From positions 22,152,356 through 22,216,355 of the forward strand of contig NC_089273.1 in the NCBI RefSeq assembly GCF_963678975.1: a DNA stretch of 64,000 bases. The letters run 5' to 3'. This DNA is from Dysidea avara (Eukaryota; Porifera; Demospongiae; Dictyoceratida; Dysideidae). Of this stretch, positions 28,866 to 39,700 are shown in pieces. The notes under the pieces are model-generated. The model did no database searches. It had not been told where the DNA came from and saw only the letters and a list, made by a program, of their open reading frames with translations. The position numbers and the translations under genes are program-made. Positions within the stretch are counted from its first letter, which is position 1; every line of letters begins with the position of its first letter.

Positions 28866-29178
28866 GCTATGGTTATGTTCTACAAACATCATATCAACAA
28901 AATGATTTACAGTGAATGTACTTAGAAATACAGCTTAGTGTCTGCGGAGTTCTATAATAGCAACAGGTATAGGCCTGATTGCCATGAATATGGCTTTGCT
29001 ACTCAGATCAATTGCTACTCAGATCAATAGCTATTCAATATCTAAGTGAACCAAATTTGCATCAAAGTGGATGTCATCATTGCAATATGCATTTAAATAT
29101 AGGTCATAGACATGGAGAAGGTTTGTGTTTATAATATCTTTCGATTGTGGAAGTGTAGTGACAAATTTCTATCTTGCC

Positions 29179-30201
29179 ATGCCTAAACAACAAGGACGTA
29201 AAACAACCCGTCAAAAGGCTCGTAATAAAGGAAAACCTTACCCAAGATCTGAGCCAGGAGATGGTGAGGAAAACGGCACTGGGGAACCTTTACCCTGCCC
29301 CATCTGTGAAGAGGTCATAAAAGAATCAACGGACGACGCACCTGGAGACGAAGCTATCTTTTGTGAGGGTCAGTGTGAAGCGTGGTACCATCGAAGGTGT
29401 GCGGGAATTTCCAAGAGCGCTTATGAATCAGCAAGTGAGTCAGAGAATCCCTTTTATTGTATGTCATGCTTGCAAGTGCACTACAACAACGAAATTTCCC
29501 AATTAAAAGAGCAAATAGCCGCACTATCCTCAAAAATCCTTGGCCCTTCTGAAGGAGACAGCAGTCAACAGTCTACTCGAACCTCAGTATCTGGTCGTGG
29601 CAGCAACACGACTACCCAGTCCTCAAGTACAGCCCTGCCTAATGGTGTAACCAACTCATCTCACAAAATGGCCAGCACTGAGTCTACCTCAGCAAGAAAA
29701 TTCAATGTCGTACTTTTTGGCATAGCAGAATGCTCCAAAGGCACTAAAAAGTTTGAACAAGATAATTTAGATTTAAATAAAGCTACTGCCATCCTAACTG
29801 AGGTGGATAATTCGGTGCAGCCCTTTTCTATCAGAGACACTGTGAGGTTGGGAAAATACAATCCTACAGGTCGTCCTAGACCAGTCTTGGTTACGCTTAA
29901 CAGATCCTCAGATGTTGCTTCTTTGCTTTCCAAAAGGGCTCAAGTGAAGTCACCTTATGTTATAAAACCCGACCTTTCATGTGAAGCCAGAACTATTGAA
30001 TCCCACCTACTCAAAGCCAGATGGTCTCTGCTTCAAGCTAAGACTCCAAAATCTGACATTAAAATCCGAGGAGATAAACTGTATGTGAAGGGAAAGCTAT
30101 TTGGCCAAGCTGATACCACAGGCTTCACACCTGGCTCAGCATCTCCAAATGTATCCACTGTTGCTACCATGGATACTACCACTACAACTTCCTCTACTTG
30201 A
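29179..30201 (+). CDS. LINE ORF1 protein (PHD finger, coiled coil, RRM-like)
   Basis: The 340-aa protein starts at MPKQQGRKTTRQKARNKGK, chosen because the basic N-terminus is typical and the upstream extension is hydrophobic and unlike ORF1. Residues 40-97 form a PHD-type zinc finger: CPIC...CEGQC...WYHRRC...FYCMSC. A short coiled coil follows (about 104-120, NEISQLKEQIAALSSKI), then a Ser/Thr-rich linker and an RNA-recognition-like domain beginning at FNVVLFGI (about 175). ORF1 proteins of this layout bind the element RNA and act as chaperones in the ribonucleoprotein. It ends in a UGA that lies in the same frame as ORF2. Confidence 0.88.
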   Translation: MPKQQGRKTTRQKARNKGKPYPRSEPGDGEENGTGEPLPCPICEEVIKESTDDAPGDEAIFCEGQCEAWYHRRCAGISKSAYESASESENPFYCMSCLQVHYNNEISQLKEQIAALSSKILGPSEGDSSQQSTRTSVSGRGSNTTTQSSSTALPNGVTNSSHKMASTESTSARKFNVVLFGIAECSKGTKKFEQDNLDLNKATAILTEVDNSVQPFSIRDTVRLGKYNPTGRPRPVLVTLNRSSDVASLLSKRAQVKSPYVIKPDLSCEARTIESHLLKARWSLLQAKTPKSDIKIRGDKLYVKGKLFGQADTTGFTPGSASPNVSTVATMDTTTTTSST

Positions 30202-33045
30202 CTCCCTTCTGGGGTACAAATCTGCATGCAGAACTGTAGGAGCTTGACAAAAAACCTTCGATTTTTCCAAAATTTTATATATGCTTCAAATTTCAAAATA
30301 ATTGGCCTGTCTGAAACATGGTTATATAATGCTGTGCTTGATTCTGAAATTTTGCCACATGGGTATACAATTTATAGAACAGATAGAGGTTCCCGTGGTG
30401 GTGGGGTGATGATTGCTGTTGGTCATGAGTTTCCAAGTGAACAGATTCCAAGCCCTCCTAATCTGGAGGTTGTTACTGTTTCTATATCATTGGTGCCGGC
30501 TATAATCTGTTGTATGGTGTATATACCTCCAAATTCCACTGTGGAATATCATACTGAACTTATTAACTATTTACAATCCCTACCCGGTCATGTAATAATA
30601 TTTGGTGACTTTAATATGCCTGATATCGATTGGTCCACTCTTGCTGGAGGCTCAACAAGTTCTAACAATTTTTGTGAGTTCATATTCCAATCTAACCTTG
30701 AACAACTAGTGACTTGTCCAACTCATAAACATGGTAATCTGCTTGATCTAATTTTGACTGACAGTGCCGATAACATAGTTGACTTAACTGTTCACCCTCT
30801 GGAATACCAGTGCATTTCATCAGACCACCACTTGATTACCTTTGCCATCTGCTGTAAGAATATTATACCAAAGCCTGTCACTAAGGAGACATTTAATTAT
30901 GCCAAAGGTGACTATGCTGGCCTTAATGAATACCTATTGAATTGTGACTTTGGTGTAATTTGCAATTTAACAGATGTAGAAGAAATCTGGAACATATTAA
31001 AGAACCATATCCTTTCCGGTATGAACCTTTTTATTCCTAAAGTGAAAATAAGAGTACGTCAATTTCCTGTATGGTTCACTTCTCATCTACGTCATCTTAT
31101 TAAGTGTTTACGGACACTTCAGCGAAAATACAGTAAAGAACCTACTACTAACAATTTTCAAAAGTCCAGTGCTCTTTCCAAGATGCAAGCAAGGCGGCCA
31201 AATCTAACTACGAACGAAACCTTATCCAAAACTTTGCGACAAATAGAGATCCAAGAATATACAGATATATAAAACAATTTACTAAGTCTCATACTCTACC
31301 TCCACAGTTACATTTCAATTCTAATGTAGCCAACACTGATCATTATAAAGCTGAGCTTTTCAATCAGTACTTTTTCTCTGTTTTTACTAGAAGTACTTCC
31401 CTAGAACCAAATCCTAATGATTTAAGCATTCCAGCCAACTCCCTGGACACAATAAACCTAACAGAGTCTGATGTGTTTAATGCTCTTGTTAATCTTAATC
31501 CACACAAAGCAACTGGAATTGACTACATAGCTCCTAGCATTTTAAAAAATTGTGCCACCTCTCTTGTGGCACCACTGTTTCGCCTATTTACCACCAGCTT
31601 AAACACCAGTGTAATTCCAACTGAATGGAAGACACATAAGATTACTCCAATTTACAAAACTGGTGATAAGACATCTGTCAAAAATTACCGACCCATTTCC
31701 TTGTTATGCAATGTTTCAAAAGTGTTAGAAGACCTGATATATGTTAAGATGATTGGTACTGTGGCTAAGTGTATTACCCCTTGTCAATTTGGTTTCCAGA
31801 GTAACTCATCAACCCTACAACAATTACTTTTATATCACCACCAACTGATAACTTCCAAGGATGAAGTGGACGTTGTTCACATAGACTTTCGAAAGGCTTT
31901 TGACAGTGTGCCGCACAATTAACTATTGGTGAAACTCTGGAACATTGGGATCACTGGAACTCTTTGGAAGTGGTTTAAATCATACCTATGCAATAGGGTA
32001 CAATGTGTTTCTATCAACAACTGTTTGTCTAATTGCTTACCCGTATTGTCAGGTGTACCACAGGGGAGTATACTTGGCCCCTTACTCTTTCTAATTTACA
32101 TTAATGACCTTCCCTCTGCTATTCATTCATCCAATATGTTTGTCTTTGCTGATGATACAAAGTGCTTTATGAAAATAAAGTCTGAGTTGGACATCCATAG
32201 ATTTCAAGAAGATTTGTCATCAGTTTCTCACTGGAGTAATAACAATAACCTTGCCTTCAGTGTTCCAAAATTTATATTTTTACGTTATCACAACATATTT
32301 AATTCATTTTATACCATCAATGGAAATACCATTCCTTGCTCTGATAGCTGTAAAGATCTTGGTATCTATTTCTCTGATAGTTTATCATGGAGATTACACT
32401 ATCAAGACATTACTTCTAAAGCTTATAAATCTTTTGGATTACTTCGCCGCATATTTAAGGAAAGTTACTGTTTGGAGACTAGGAAGAATCTGTATGTTTC
32501 AATGATTAGATCTACTTTAATGTATTGTTCTTGCTTGTGGAAGCCATATTTACTATCTGATATTGAACTGTTAGAAAGAGTACAAAGGAGGGCAACCAAA
32601 TATATTCTTAATGACTACACCAGTAACTACAAAGAAAGGCTTTTGAGACTGAAACTTCTTCCACTGATGTATATTTACGATTTAGCTGACATCATTTTTT
32701 TTTATAAAATCAGTAAAATTTCAATCTGAAAAGTTCAACATATTAAACTTTGTAGAATTTATCTCTGGACCCACAAGATCAGCAGGTTACAAACTTAGAC
32801 ACATGATAGCATCTAAAAACAGCGTAATGAATTCCTACTTCTACCGTATACCCAGATTGTGGAACAGCTTACCATTAATTGACCTATCCCAAACCCTCCT
32901 AACTATCAAATTCAAACTCAAGAATTATTTTTGGAATCATTTTGTTAACAATTTTGACAGTAATAACCTATGTACTTTTTATTTCCGTTGCCCCTGTTCC
33001 AAATGTTTAAACATTCCAGCTCCTACAAACTATTTTATTCTTTAA
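30202..33045 (+). pseudogene. LINE ORF2 (endonuclease and reverse transcriptase), lightly damaged
   Basis: The frame continues directly from the ORF1 stop; the first AUG is at 30226. Endonuclease motifs are present in order: QNCRSL, LSETWL, GDFNMPDIDW and SDHHLI. After a frameshift near 31185 the coding resumes with ASKAAKSNYERNLIQNF and the RT motifs NPHKATGIDYI, KNYRPISLL, HIDFRKAFDSVPHN, SGVPQGSILGPLL and the catalytic FADD at about 32146. A stop at 31920 replaces the residue after PHN. A second frameshift in a T9 run near 32700 is followed by the C-terminal tail ending at 33045. It would copy RNA by target-primed reverse transcription if intact. Confidence 0.88.
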
Positions 33046-33427
33046 CTTGTACTCTTTATAGCTACCCCTTGTAATTATTATTTGTAGTTATATAGCTTAT
33101 TGTAATTTGTAAGTAATTAATTATGGCTACCAGTGCAAGACACTGGTAGACCTTCAGTTCTGTAATTTAATTGTTATAAGCTCTTAAATATTGTTTAATT
33201 TTGTTTATTGATCTGTACAGTTCTGTAAAGTATTAATAATAATAAGGTAGGAGTTTAGTGGCAGATCCATGCATTCCATTTTGATTCTAGCCCTTGCTCT
33301 AGCCAATTGTAGCTATATACAGTAATCTGGGAATGTGATAACTAATAATCACTCCTCATTGGTCTTTCACTGTCCCAGAACTTTTAAAAGTGGATGGCTG
33401 CAAGAAATAAAGTTAACATGATAATTA

Positions 33428-33530
33428 TGCACTTGTCAATTTCATTCCCCACCCCGGGCGTCTCCACACCCCAGGTGGGGATTTGACACTGCTTCTTGTC
33501 CCCACCCTTCGGGGAAATTGACAGTTGTCC
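33428..33530. mobile_element. solo end of a GC-rich Harbinger-like MITE
   Basis: TGCACTTGTCAATTTCATTC followed by CCCACCCCGGG is the terminal sequence of the complete element at 48440-48767. GGGGATTTGACA and GGGGAAATTGACA repeats follow inside. The opposite end is not found nearby, so it is a fragment. Confidence 0.55.
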
Positions 33531-33642
33531 AATTCACTGACCGATTTTCGGTAGTTGCATTTCTACATAGGCGGCGGAGACGGGGAGGTCAGGGGGACCA
33601 CCCCCCCCTACCCCCACTTTTATGGGACACTGTTTACAAGAA

Positions 33643-33700
33643 AAGATCGAGATACTCTAATAGAACAGTCAGGAATCTGGATACTCTAATAGAGCAGTCA
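33643..33700 (+). repeat. two tandem copies of the dispersed TACTCTAATAGAGCAGTCA motif
   Basis: AAGATCGAGA plus TACTCTAATAGAACAGTCA at 33643-33671, then a second copy GGATACTCTAATAGAGCAGTCA-like at 33680-33700. The same motif recurs throughout the window (see findings). Confidence 0.8.
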
Positions 33701-34213
33701 TAGTATTCAGAGAACAGTGTAGCAAGCTACTTAGCTACGTATGTGTATAGGTGTAGTTATAAATAAGGAGATTAAGGAGATATAATTGATGGAGAGCAGC
33801 TATTGTCAGCAGGCTGGGACCTTTTTTTTCTTTTGGTCTTCAACTTACAGGCTGGCCTGGCCCCCTCACTCTTTGGCCTGCTCCACCGTCCCTGAATTTT
33901 CTAAACAATAAAATCGCACTTTCTATTATTTTACTAGCTACAGGTGTACCAGGTTTATTTGTCGTAATTGTACATACTTATATAGTTAAGTAACTTAGGC
34001 CACTCCAAGTCATACCTTAGTTTCTGGTCACTCCCAAGCCTACAAATGGATGCGGGCGGGCGGATGATCAGGACTTCAGGGCTATAGACTCTATACTGTG
34101 ACAATATACTGTATGGTATTATTATTTGCTCAATTTAGCAAATTCATGTTGATTTTATACTTAACCAACAACATAAGTAGTTGTGCTTCGGCAAAAAATG
34201 CACTAGGAAAGTT

Positions 34214-34233
34214 GTTGATGGATCATGGCTAGC

Positions 34234-34267
<34 letters not shown>

Positions 34268-35604
34268 GTTACTGAGCAGACAGCACAGCTGATATGCTCA
34301 GGAAAAAAAAAAGCAATCATAAAATGAATTTAGCTACGTAGTTACAAAGATTACAGTTATTGGGTTCCATACAATGTTTGCAGTTCCGCTGAAAAAGAGT
34401 CAATATTGTTGCTCTCAATGATGGAAGATGGTAAGTTGTTCCAATCCTTAATTGATCTGGAGAAAAAGCTCTGTTGGTATGAATAGGTAGATGAATTTGG
34501 TAGAATAAAACGATGTGGGTGATATAGTCTGGTGGATCTTGTCATTGAAATAAAATGAGGAGGAATTGACAGTGAATAATCTTGATGTATAATTTTAAAA
34601 AGTGCTTGTAATCTGGATATTTTACGTCTCAGCTGAAGGCTTGGCCAAGAAAGATGCTGTAACATAGCTGTGACTGAACTGAATCGATTGAAATCATTTA
34701 GGACCCATCTAGCTGCCCTACGCTGTACTTTCTCTAGCTGTTGAATATTGTTATGGTGGTATGGGTCCCAGATGACTGCAGCGTATTCCATTGACGGTCG
34801 TACTATCGTAAGGTAGGCTGTTGCTTTGATGTTAGACGAGCAGCAACTCAGATTGCGTTTCAAGAAGTTTAATGTTCTATTGGCCTTAGCAGCTATATTA
34901 CTAATATGTGGAGACCATGATAGTTTGTTATCCAATATAACACCAAGGTAGGAGTGTTGGTTTGATGTACCCAAGTTGTGATTGTTTAGCTTGTAGTTGA
35001 AAATGATTGGTGATAATGATCTGGTAAACTGCATAATAGTACATTTGGTTACATTGAATCTTAATTGCCACTTAGTTGCCCATTCGTGTAGTTGATCAAG
35101 ATCATGCTGAAGTTGAATGGCATCCTCCTTGGTGGTGATAATTCTGTAAAGTAAACAGTCATCAGCAAATAACCGTAGTGGCGAATTTACATGTTCTGTT
35201 ATATCATTAATGTATAGAAGAAACATCAAAGGGCCGAGAACCGTCCCTTGAGGGACTCCTGAGTGAACAGCTATCGAGTCAGAAAAAGTACCGTCCAAAG
35301 CTACTTGCTGTGACCTTCTGGTCAGCCAAGTATTGACCCACTGACAGATGTGATCGTTGATACCATAGTGTCTTAATTTAACTAATAGTCTTTGATGTGG
35401 GACACTATCAAACGCTTTAGCAAAGTCAAGGAGAATGACATCGGTTTGTTTCTGTTGGTCTAGAGCATGTGACAAGTCTTCTATCAGTGAAATAAGTTGG
35501 GTAACACAAGAGTGCTGGGATCTGAAGCCGTGCTGGGTATCAATGAGAATGCTATTTGAGTTTAAATGATTCATTATGGAATGATATATAATATGTTCCA
35601 TAGT
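34214..35604 (-). mobile_element. 5'-truncated LINE with reverse transcriptase, minus strand
   Basis: A single open frame (34357-35601, 414 codons) encodes the reverse transcriptase from MEHIIYHSIMNHL to the C-terminus, including LLDFAKAFDSVPH, SGVPQGTVLGPLMFLLYIND and the catalytic LFADDCLLYRI. The upstream endonuclease and ORF1 are missing, a typical result of incomplete reverse transcription. The 3' end on the minus strand has a CTGAGCA...TGCTCAG hairpin and an AAT-repeat tail (34214-34267). The protein closely resembles the LINE at 36782-39700, so it is the same clade. The open frame suggests a fairly recent insertion. Confidence 0.9.
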
Positions 35605-36300
35605 TATACACTGATGTATAGCATTTAAGTATATATTTATTTATTTATTTAGAATATACTATAGGAAATGTTTTGCTCATGTAGCTACTTATGCTTTCCA
35701 AGTGAAATAAATGTCTCATTAGCTATGTCAGGAAAGTATTACTATGACTTATAGCTAAGTTGTTCAAATGATCATGATACACAATGAAATTTAACTTCTA
35801 TTTTCACATCAGAAATTCTTCATTCAAATGTAAAGTCTTAGCCCACTAGCTATGTGTTTCCAGCCTTCTATTCAGTAACCTTGAGAAAAGTAACTGTCAA
35901 AGTTTTGAGTCATTGAGTGCTCCAGACTACTGTTTTTTAGTGATCATCTGGGAATGTTTAAACTATAAGGGTTTCTACTTGCCAATCTAATTTTAGTTAT
36001 GGAAAAGTTTAAGTTTAAGCTCACCGAATGTTGCCGGCTTTCCATACCCCTGTAGTGTTCAGTGATAAGGAATTAGACTAATCATTAGAGGACTACATTT
36101 GAATTATAAAGTTAAAGCTATGGCCCATCTGCATGGACTAGTAGTTAATGCTACTGAAATTACTTTGGTTACAGAAGCTTTAGTAACAGTTATAATCTGA
36201 ACAGCTATATAATCAAGGACAAAACTAGCTATAGTTAGAAACATTTTATTAGTGTGGCATATATACCTAATATATACCTATATATTAGAGTTAAGAGTAG
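35605..36300. other. non-coding stretch
   Basis: AT-rich, no gene or repeat recognised apart from a short ATTT-type run at about 35634-35650. Confidence 0.4.
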
Positions 36301-36302
36301 TG

Positions 36303-36353
36303 TGACTGCTCTATTGGAATCCCTGAATGCTCTATTAGAGTATATCGATCTTT
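36303..36353 (-). repeat. dispersed TACTCTAATAGAGCAGTCA motif, one full and one partial copy
   Basis: Reverse-complement copies: TGACTGCTCTATTGGAAT (partial) at 36303 and TGCTCTATTAGAGTATATCG then ATCTTTT at 36328-36353. Confidence 0.75.
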
Positions 36354-36499
36354 TGCAGTAAAAAATAAGTGTCTTGCTGGGTCACGTGCACTTAAGCACC
36401 TGTAATATTAATAATAGTCCTCATAAACTAGGGTTTCAGGTTTACCATGCGGGCGGGTGACCAGAAACTAAGGTTTGACTTGGTGTGGCCTAATGGAAA

Positions 36500-36583
36500 T
36501 TGTACACATGTAATTGCACATCAGCATTATACCCCGGGAGGGTCCTGCTGATTAACAATAAATAAATAAATAAATAAATATTA
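36500..36583 (+). mobile_element. LINE 3' end remnant
   Basis: An ATCAGCA...TGCTGAT hairpin is followed by ACAATAAATAAATAAATAAA, the hairpin-plus-microsatellite signature of LINE 3' ends in this window. No coding part remains. Confidence 0.5.
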
Positions 36584-36781
36584 CTAGTCTCATGCACGAA
36601 ATATGCGCTTAGTCATCCTTGAGGTTAGTCTGGCGGCGCCCGCACCTTCGCGTAGAGTAAGGGTCTGGTATGCTTAGTATTATGATTATGATTATGATTA
36701 TGATTAGATACTGGAAAGACAGCACTCAGTGCTGGTTACATCCAGGAGGGGGGGGGACCCTCAAAACAAAAAGGGGGTTAA

Positions 36782-39700
36782 TTACAACAAATCTAGTCCA
36801 AAAATACAATTATTAAACTGTTCTAGTGACTCTGTATCGATGATGTGATTAGGGAGGTTATTCCATTGCTTGATAGTTCCTGGAAAGTAACTCTGTTGGT
36901 AAGCAAGTGTTCTAGTTGGAGGAATTATATATCTGTATTGGTGATGCAATCTAGTTGGATATGAAGTAGGCTTGAAATACTCAGGGAGCTGGATAGATGG
37001 CAAAGCGTGATGTAATACTCTATATAGTAAGTTCAAACGATCAATACATCTTCTGCTCTGTAGGCTCTTCCAATGCAGTTGATCCAACAGGTAAGTGACA
37101 CTACTCATTGGATTGTAATCCGATGCTACCCATCTTGCAGCACGACGTTGTACCTTCTCTAAAGTATTAATTAAGTATAGCTGGTGAGGGTCCCAGACAC
37201 AACTAGCATATTCCAGCAGAGGACGTATTGATGTTAAATAGGCTGTTATCTTAACTTCTTTGGAGCATTTACTTATATTACGTTTAAGAAAGTTGAGACT
37301 TTTAGTTGCTTTGCCGCAAAGATGATCGATGTGGTGGGACCAAGACATTGATTGGTGGAATATGACCCCTAGATATGGATGCTGACTCTTCAGTTCCAGA
37401 GCTTTATTGTCAATGCTGTAGGTGGTGAGCATGGGAGTTTTGCTTCTTGAACAACGTAGAAAAACACACTTTTCAACATTTAGTTTCATTTGCCAAGTTT
37501 TAGCCCAGTGGAAGACTTTATTTAGATCTTGTTGTAGGATACTATTGTCTTCTTCTGAATCAATAATTCTGTAAATAATACAGTCATCGGCAAAGAGACG
37601 AATCGAGGAGTTGATATTTGTAGATATGTCATTGATGTAAAGTAGGAACATTAATGGCCCAAGTACAGTGCCTTGTGGGACACCTGACTTTACTGGAACA
37701 AACCTGGAAGTTACATTATTTAGCACTACTCTTTGTTTGCGTTGTGTTAGCCAAGCCTTAATCCATTGATGAAGGTCTCCTTGTATTCCATAGTGTGATA
37801 GTTTCTGTAATAATCGTTTATGAGGAACTGAGTCAAAAGCTTTTGAGAAATCTAATAAAATTAGATCTATTTGTTTCTGTTGGTCCATTACCTTTAAGAT
37901 TTCCTCTGTTAGCATTACTAGTTGGGATTGACATGAGTACTTAGGCCTAAAACCGTGTTGGCAATTATTGAGGATATTATTTTGGTCTACATGATTCATA
38001 ATTGAGTGAAAAACAATATGTTCCATTACCTTGCAACAGGTAGAGGTAAGAGAAATTGGTCGATAATTATTAGCTGAGTTTCGGTTGCCTTTCTTATGTA
38101 CAGGGACAACATTTGCTGTTAGCCAGTCAGTTGGAAGATTGTTGGTGGTAAAAGATTGAGTAAAAATTACCTGGAGTATAGGTGCAATTTCAGCTCTGCA
38201 TAATTTCAGTATTTGCGTAGGAATCCCATCAGGACCTGGAGCCTTGCTAGTATCCAATTGTTGAAGTAAGTTTTCAATTCCTTCGGTTGAAAATATAATG
38301 TGGTCACAAATGGGATACGTAGGAATGTCTAGATTTGGAGTTTCGTTATCTTCGTCAGTAAAAAAAGTGTAGAACTGATCATTAAATGCATTAGCAATGT
38401 CAACAGAAGAAGTAAGCAGGGAGTCATTACTTTCTAAGGTGGTAACGTTTGGATGGTCTTTCTTTAAGTTCTTGATTAATGACCAAAATCGTTTTCTGTT
38501 GTTGCAGTGGGAGTCGTCAAATAGGTATTTACAGTAATTGTTATGAGCTTTATCAACTAAACTGTTAACTTCGTTCCTTAGCTTCCTGTACGCTTTCCAT
38601 TCGTTTTCATTTTGTGTAGCCTTAGCTTTGTTGTACAATCTACGCCTTTTAGATATCTTACGTTTAATTTCTCGATTTAGCCATGGAGCTTCTTTGCGAT
38701 TCTTGACCATTCTTGATGGAACGTGCCTGTTCGTCATTTCAAAAATCATATCTTTGAAATTATTCCAGTTATTTTCAACAGGTCTTTTGTAGGGATCACT
38801 CTGGAAGAACAGGTCTTTAAAAGCTCTAACATCTTCTAGCATTGATTCTGTGTTTGCTTTGTGAAAAAGGTAAGTTCTGTGCGGATTGTTATTAGGTGCA
38901 TCGCAAGTTGTATACAATGTAAAAGTAACTGCTTCATGGTCTGACATTCCAGGTACAACCTTGATGTTGTCAATAAGATATGGTGATGTTGTCAGGACTA
39001 AGTCCAATACGTTATCGTTTCTCGTAGGTTCAAGTATCTGTTGTTCCAAGCTGAAATCATTAATTACGTCAACAAACAGGTTATTCACTTCTGCTCCATA
39101 TGTTGGTCCAGGTTTAACATGACCGATTCCGTCACTCCATTCTATACTAGGAAAGTTAAAGTCCCCTGCTAGTATAATATTAGATTGGTTTCCTTTAGTT
39201 CTACTGATGTGTTGAAGGGCCTCTTTCAAACTTAGGATAGGGTTGCTTAGAGCATCAGGTGGCCGGTAAAATGAGCAAACAAGGCATGGCTCATTAGAGA
39301 CTGGGTAAATTTCAGCCCATATCATTTCAGCATTTTGTGATAAGTTGGGTTGTTCTGTGAATTTCAAGTTTTTTGTAAAGGCGAGAAATACCCCTCCTCC
39401 TCCAGAGGTTCGGTCTTTCCTTATCACAGAGAAATCGTTAGGAAATATTTCAGCAGTGGAGTAGGTTTCATCTAGGTGTGACTCACATCCTATTATAATA
39501 TGGGGTCGGTTTTCAAAAATTAAAGTTTGGAGCCTCCCTCTTTTGTTTAAGCTCCTTAGACTGCAGCAATTAAAACTAAGTACTCTCAGCTCAGATTTGT
39601 TGTTGTTTGTGCATGTGTAATTAGAATCATTTAGGGTGGGATTATCAGTGCTGGGGAGTGAGTTACTAGTAATTATGGTCTCCTCGGCACTATTGTGCCG
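36782..39700 (-). CDS. LINE ORF2: endonuclease-reverse transcriptase
   Basis: The frame is open from 39700 to the stop at 36782 (972 codons). The region before the endonuclease has no in-frame AUG; the first endonuclease motif is SFNCCSLRSLNKRG (about 39570), followed by GCESHLDE, GDFNFPSIEW and SDHEAV. The reverse transcriptase shows SKAPGPDGIPTQIL, NYRPISLTSTCCKVMEHI, LLDFSKAFDSVPH, SGVPQGTVLGPLMFLLYIND and the catalytic LFADDCIIYRI, then a conserved C-terminal tail (EKVQRRAARWV). It nicks target DNA and primes reverse transcription there. Because no AUG precedes the endonuclease, expression probably depends on recoding from ORF1 (see the signal at 39685-39706). Confidence 0.92.
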   Translation of the reverse strand, partial: RHNSAEETIITSNSLPSTDNPTLNDSNYTCTNNNKSELRVLSFNCCSLRSLNKRGRLQTLIFENRPHIIIGCESHLDETYSTAEIFPNDFSVIRKDRTSGGGGVFLAFTKNLKFTEQPNLSQNAEMIWAEIYPVSNEPCLVCSFYRPPDALSNPILSLKEALQHISRTKGNQSNIILAGDFNFPSIEWSDGIGHVKPGPTYGAEVNNLFVDVINDFSLEQQILEPTRNDNVLDLVLTTSPYLIDNIKVVPGMSDHEAVTFTLYTTCDAPNNNPHRTYLFHKANTESMLEDVRAFKDLFFQSDPYKRPVENNWNNFKDMIFEMTNRHVPSRMVKNRKEAPWLNREIKRKISKRRRLYNKAKATQNENEWKAYRKLRNEVNSLVDKAHNNYCKYLFDDSHCNNRKRFWSLIKNLKKDHPNVTTLESNDSLLTSSVDIANAFNDQFYTFFTDEDNETPNLDIPTYPICDHIIFSTEGIENLLQQLDTSKAPGPDGIPTQILKLCRAEIAPILQVIFTQSFTTNNLPTDWLTANVVPVHKKGNRNSANNYRPISLTSTCCKVMEHIVFHSIMNHVDQNNILNNCQHGFRPKYSCQSQLVMLTEEILKVMDQQKQIDLILLDFSKAFDSVPHKRLLQKLSHYGIQGDLHQWIKAWLTQRKQRVVLNNVTSRFVPVKSGVPQGTVLGPLMFLLYINDISTNINSSIRLFADDCIIYRIIDSEEDNSILQQDLNKVFHWAKTWQMKLNVEKCVFLRCSRSKTPMLTTYSIDNKALELKSQHPYLGVIFHQSMSWSHHIDHLCGKATKSLNFLKRNISKCSKEVKITAYLTSIRPLLEYASCVWDPHQLYLINTLEKVQRRAARWVASDYNPMSSVTYLLDQLHWKSLQSRRCIDRLNLLYRVLHHALPSIQLPEYFKPTSYPTRLHHQYRYIIPPTRTLAYQQSYFPGTIKQWNNLPNHIIDTESLEQFNNCIFGLDLL

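Larger units (their letters stand above)
28930..33246 (+). mobile_element. near-complete LINE (L2/CR1-like), plus strand
   Basis: It contains ORF1, endonuclease and reverse transcriptase, then a 3' UTR with the perfect hairpin CTACCAGTG-CAAGA-CACTGGTAG (33127-33149) and an AAT-repeat tail ending at 33246. The 5' boundary is only estimated. Lesions in ORF2 (one frameshift at about 31185, one stop at 31920, one frameshift in a T9 run at about 32695-32703) show it is no longer autonomous, although decay is light. It lies between the two segmental duplicates. Confidence 0.85.

Noticed and set aside
33995-36492. Inverted pair (CCTTAGTTTCTGGTCAC) around the truncated LINE as one palindromic element
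   Set aside because: The order of the dispersed motif and this segment is not mirrored, so the two sides do not form a simple inverted repeat.
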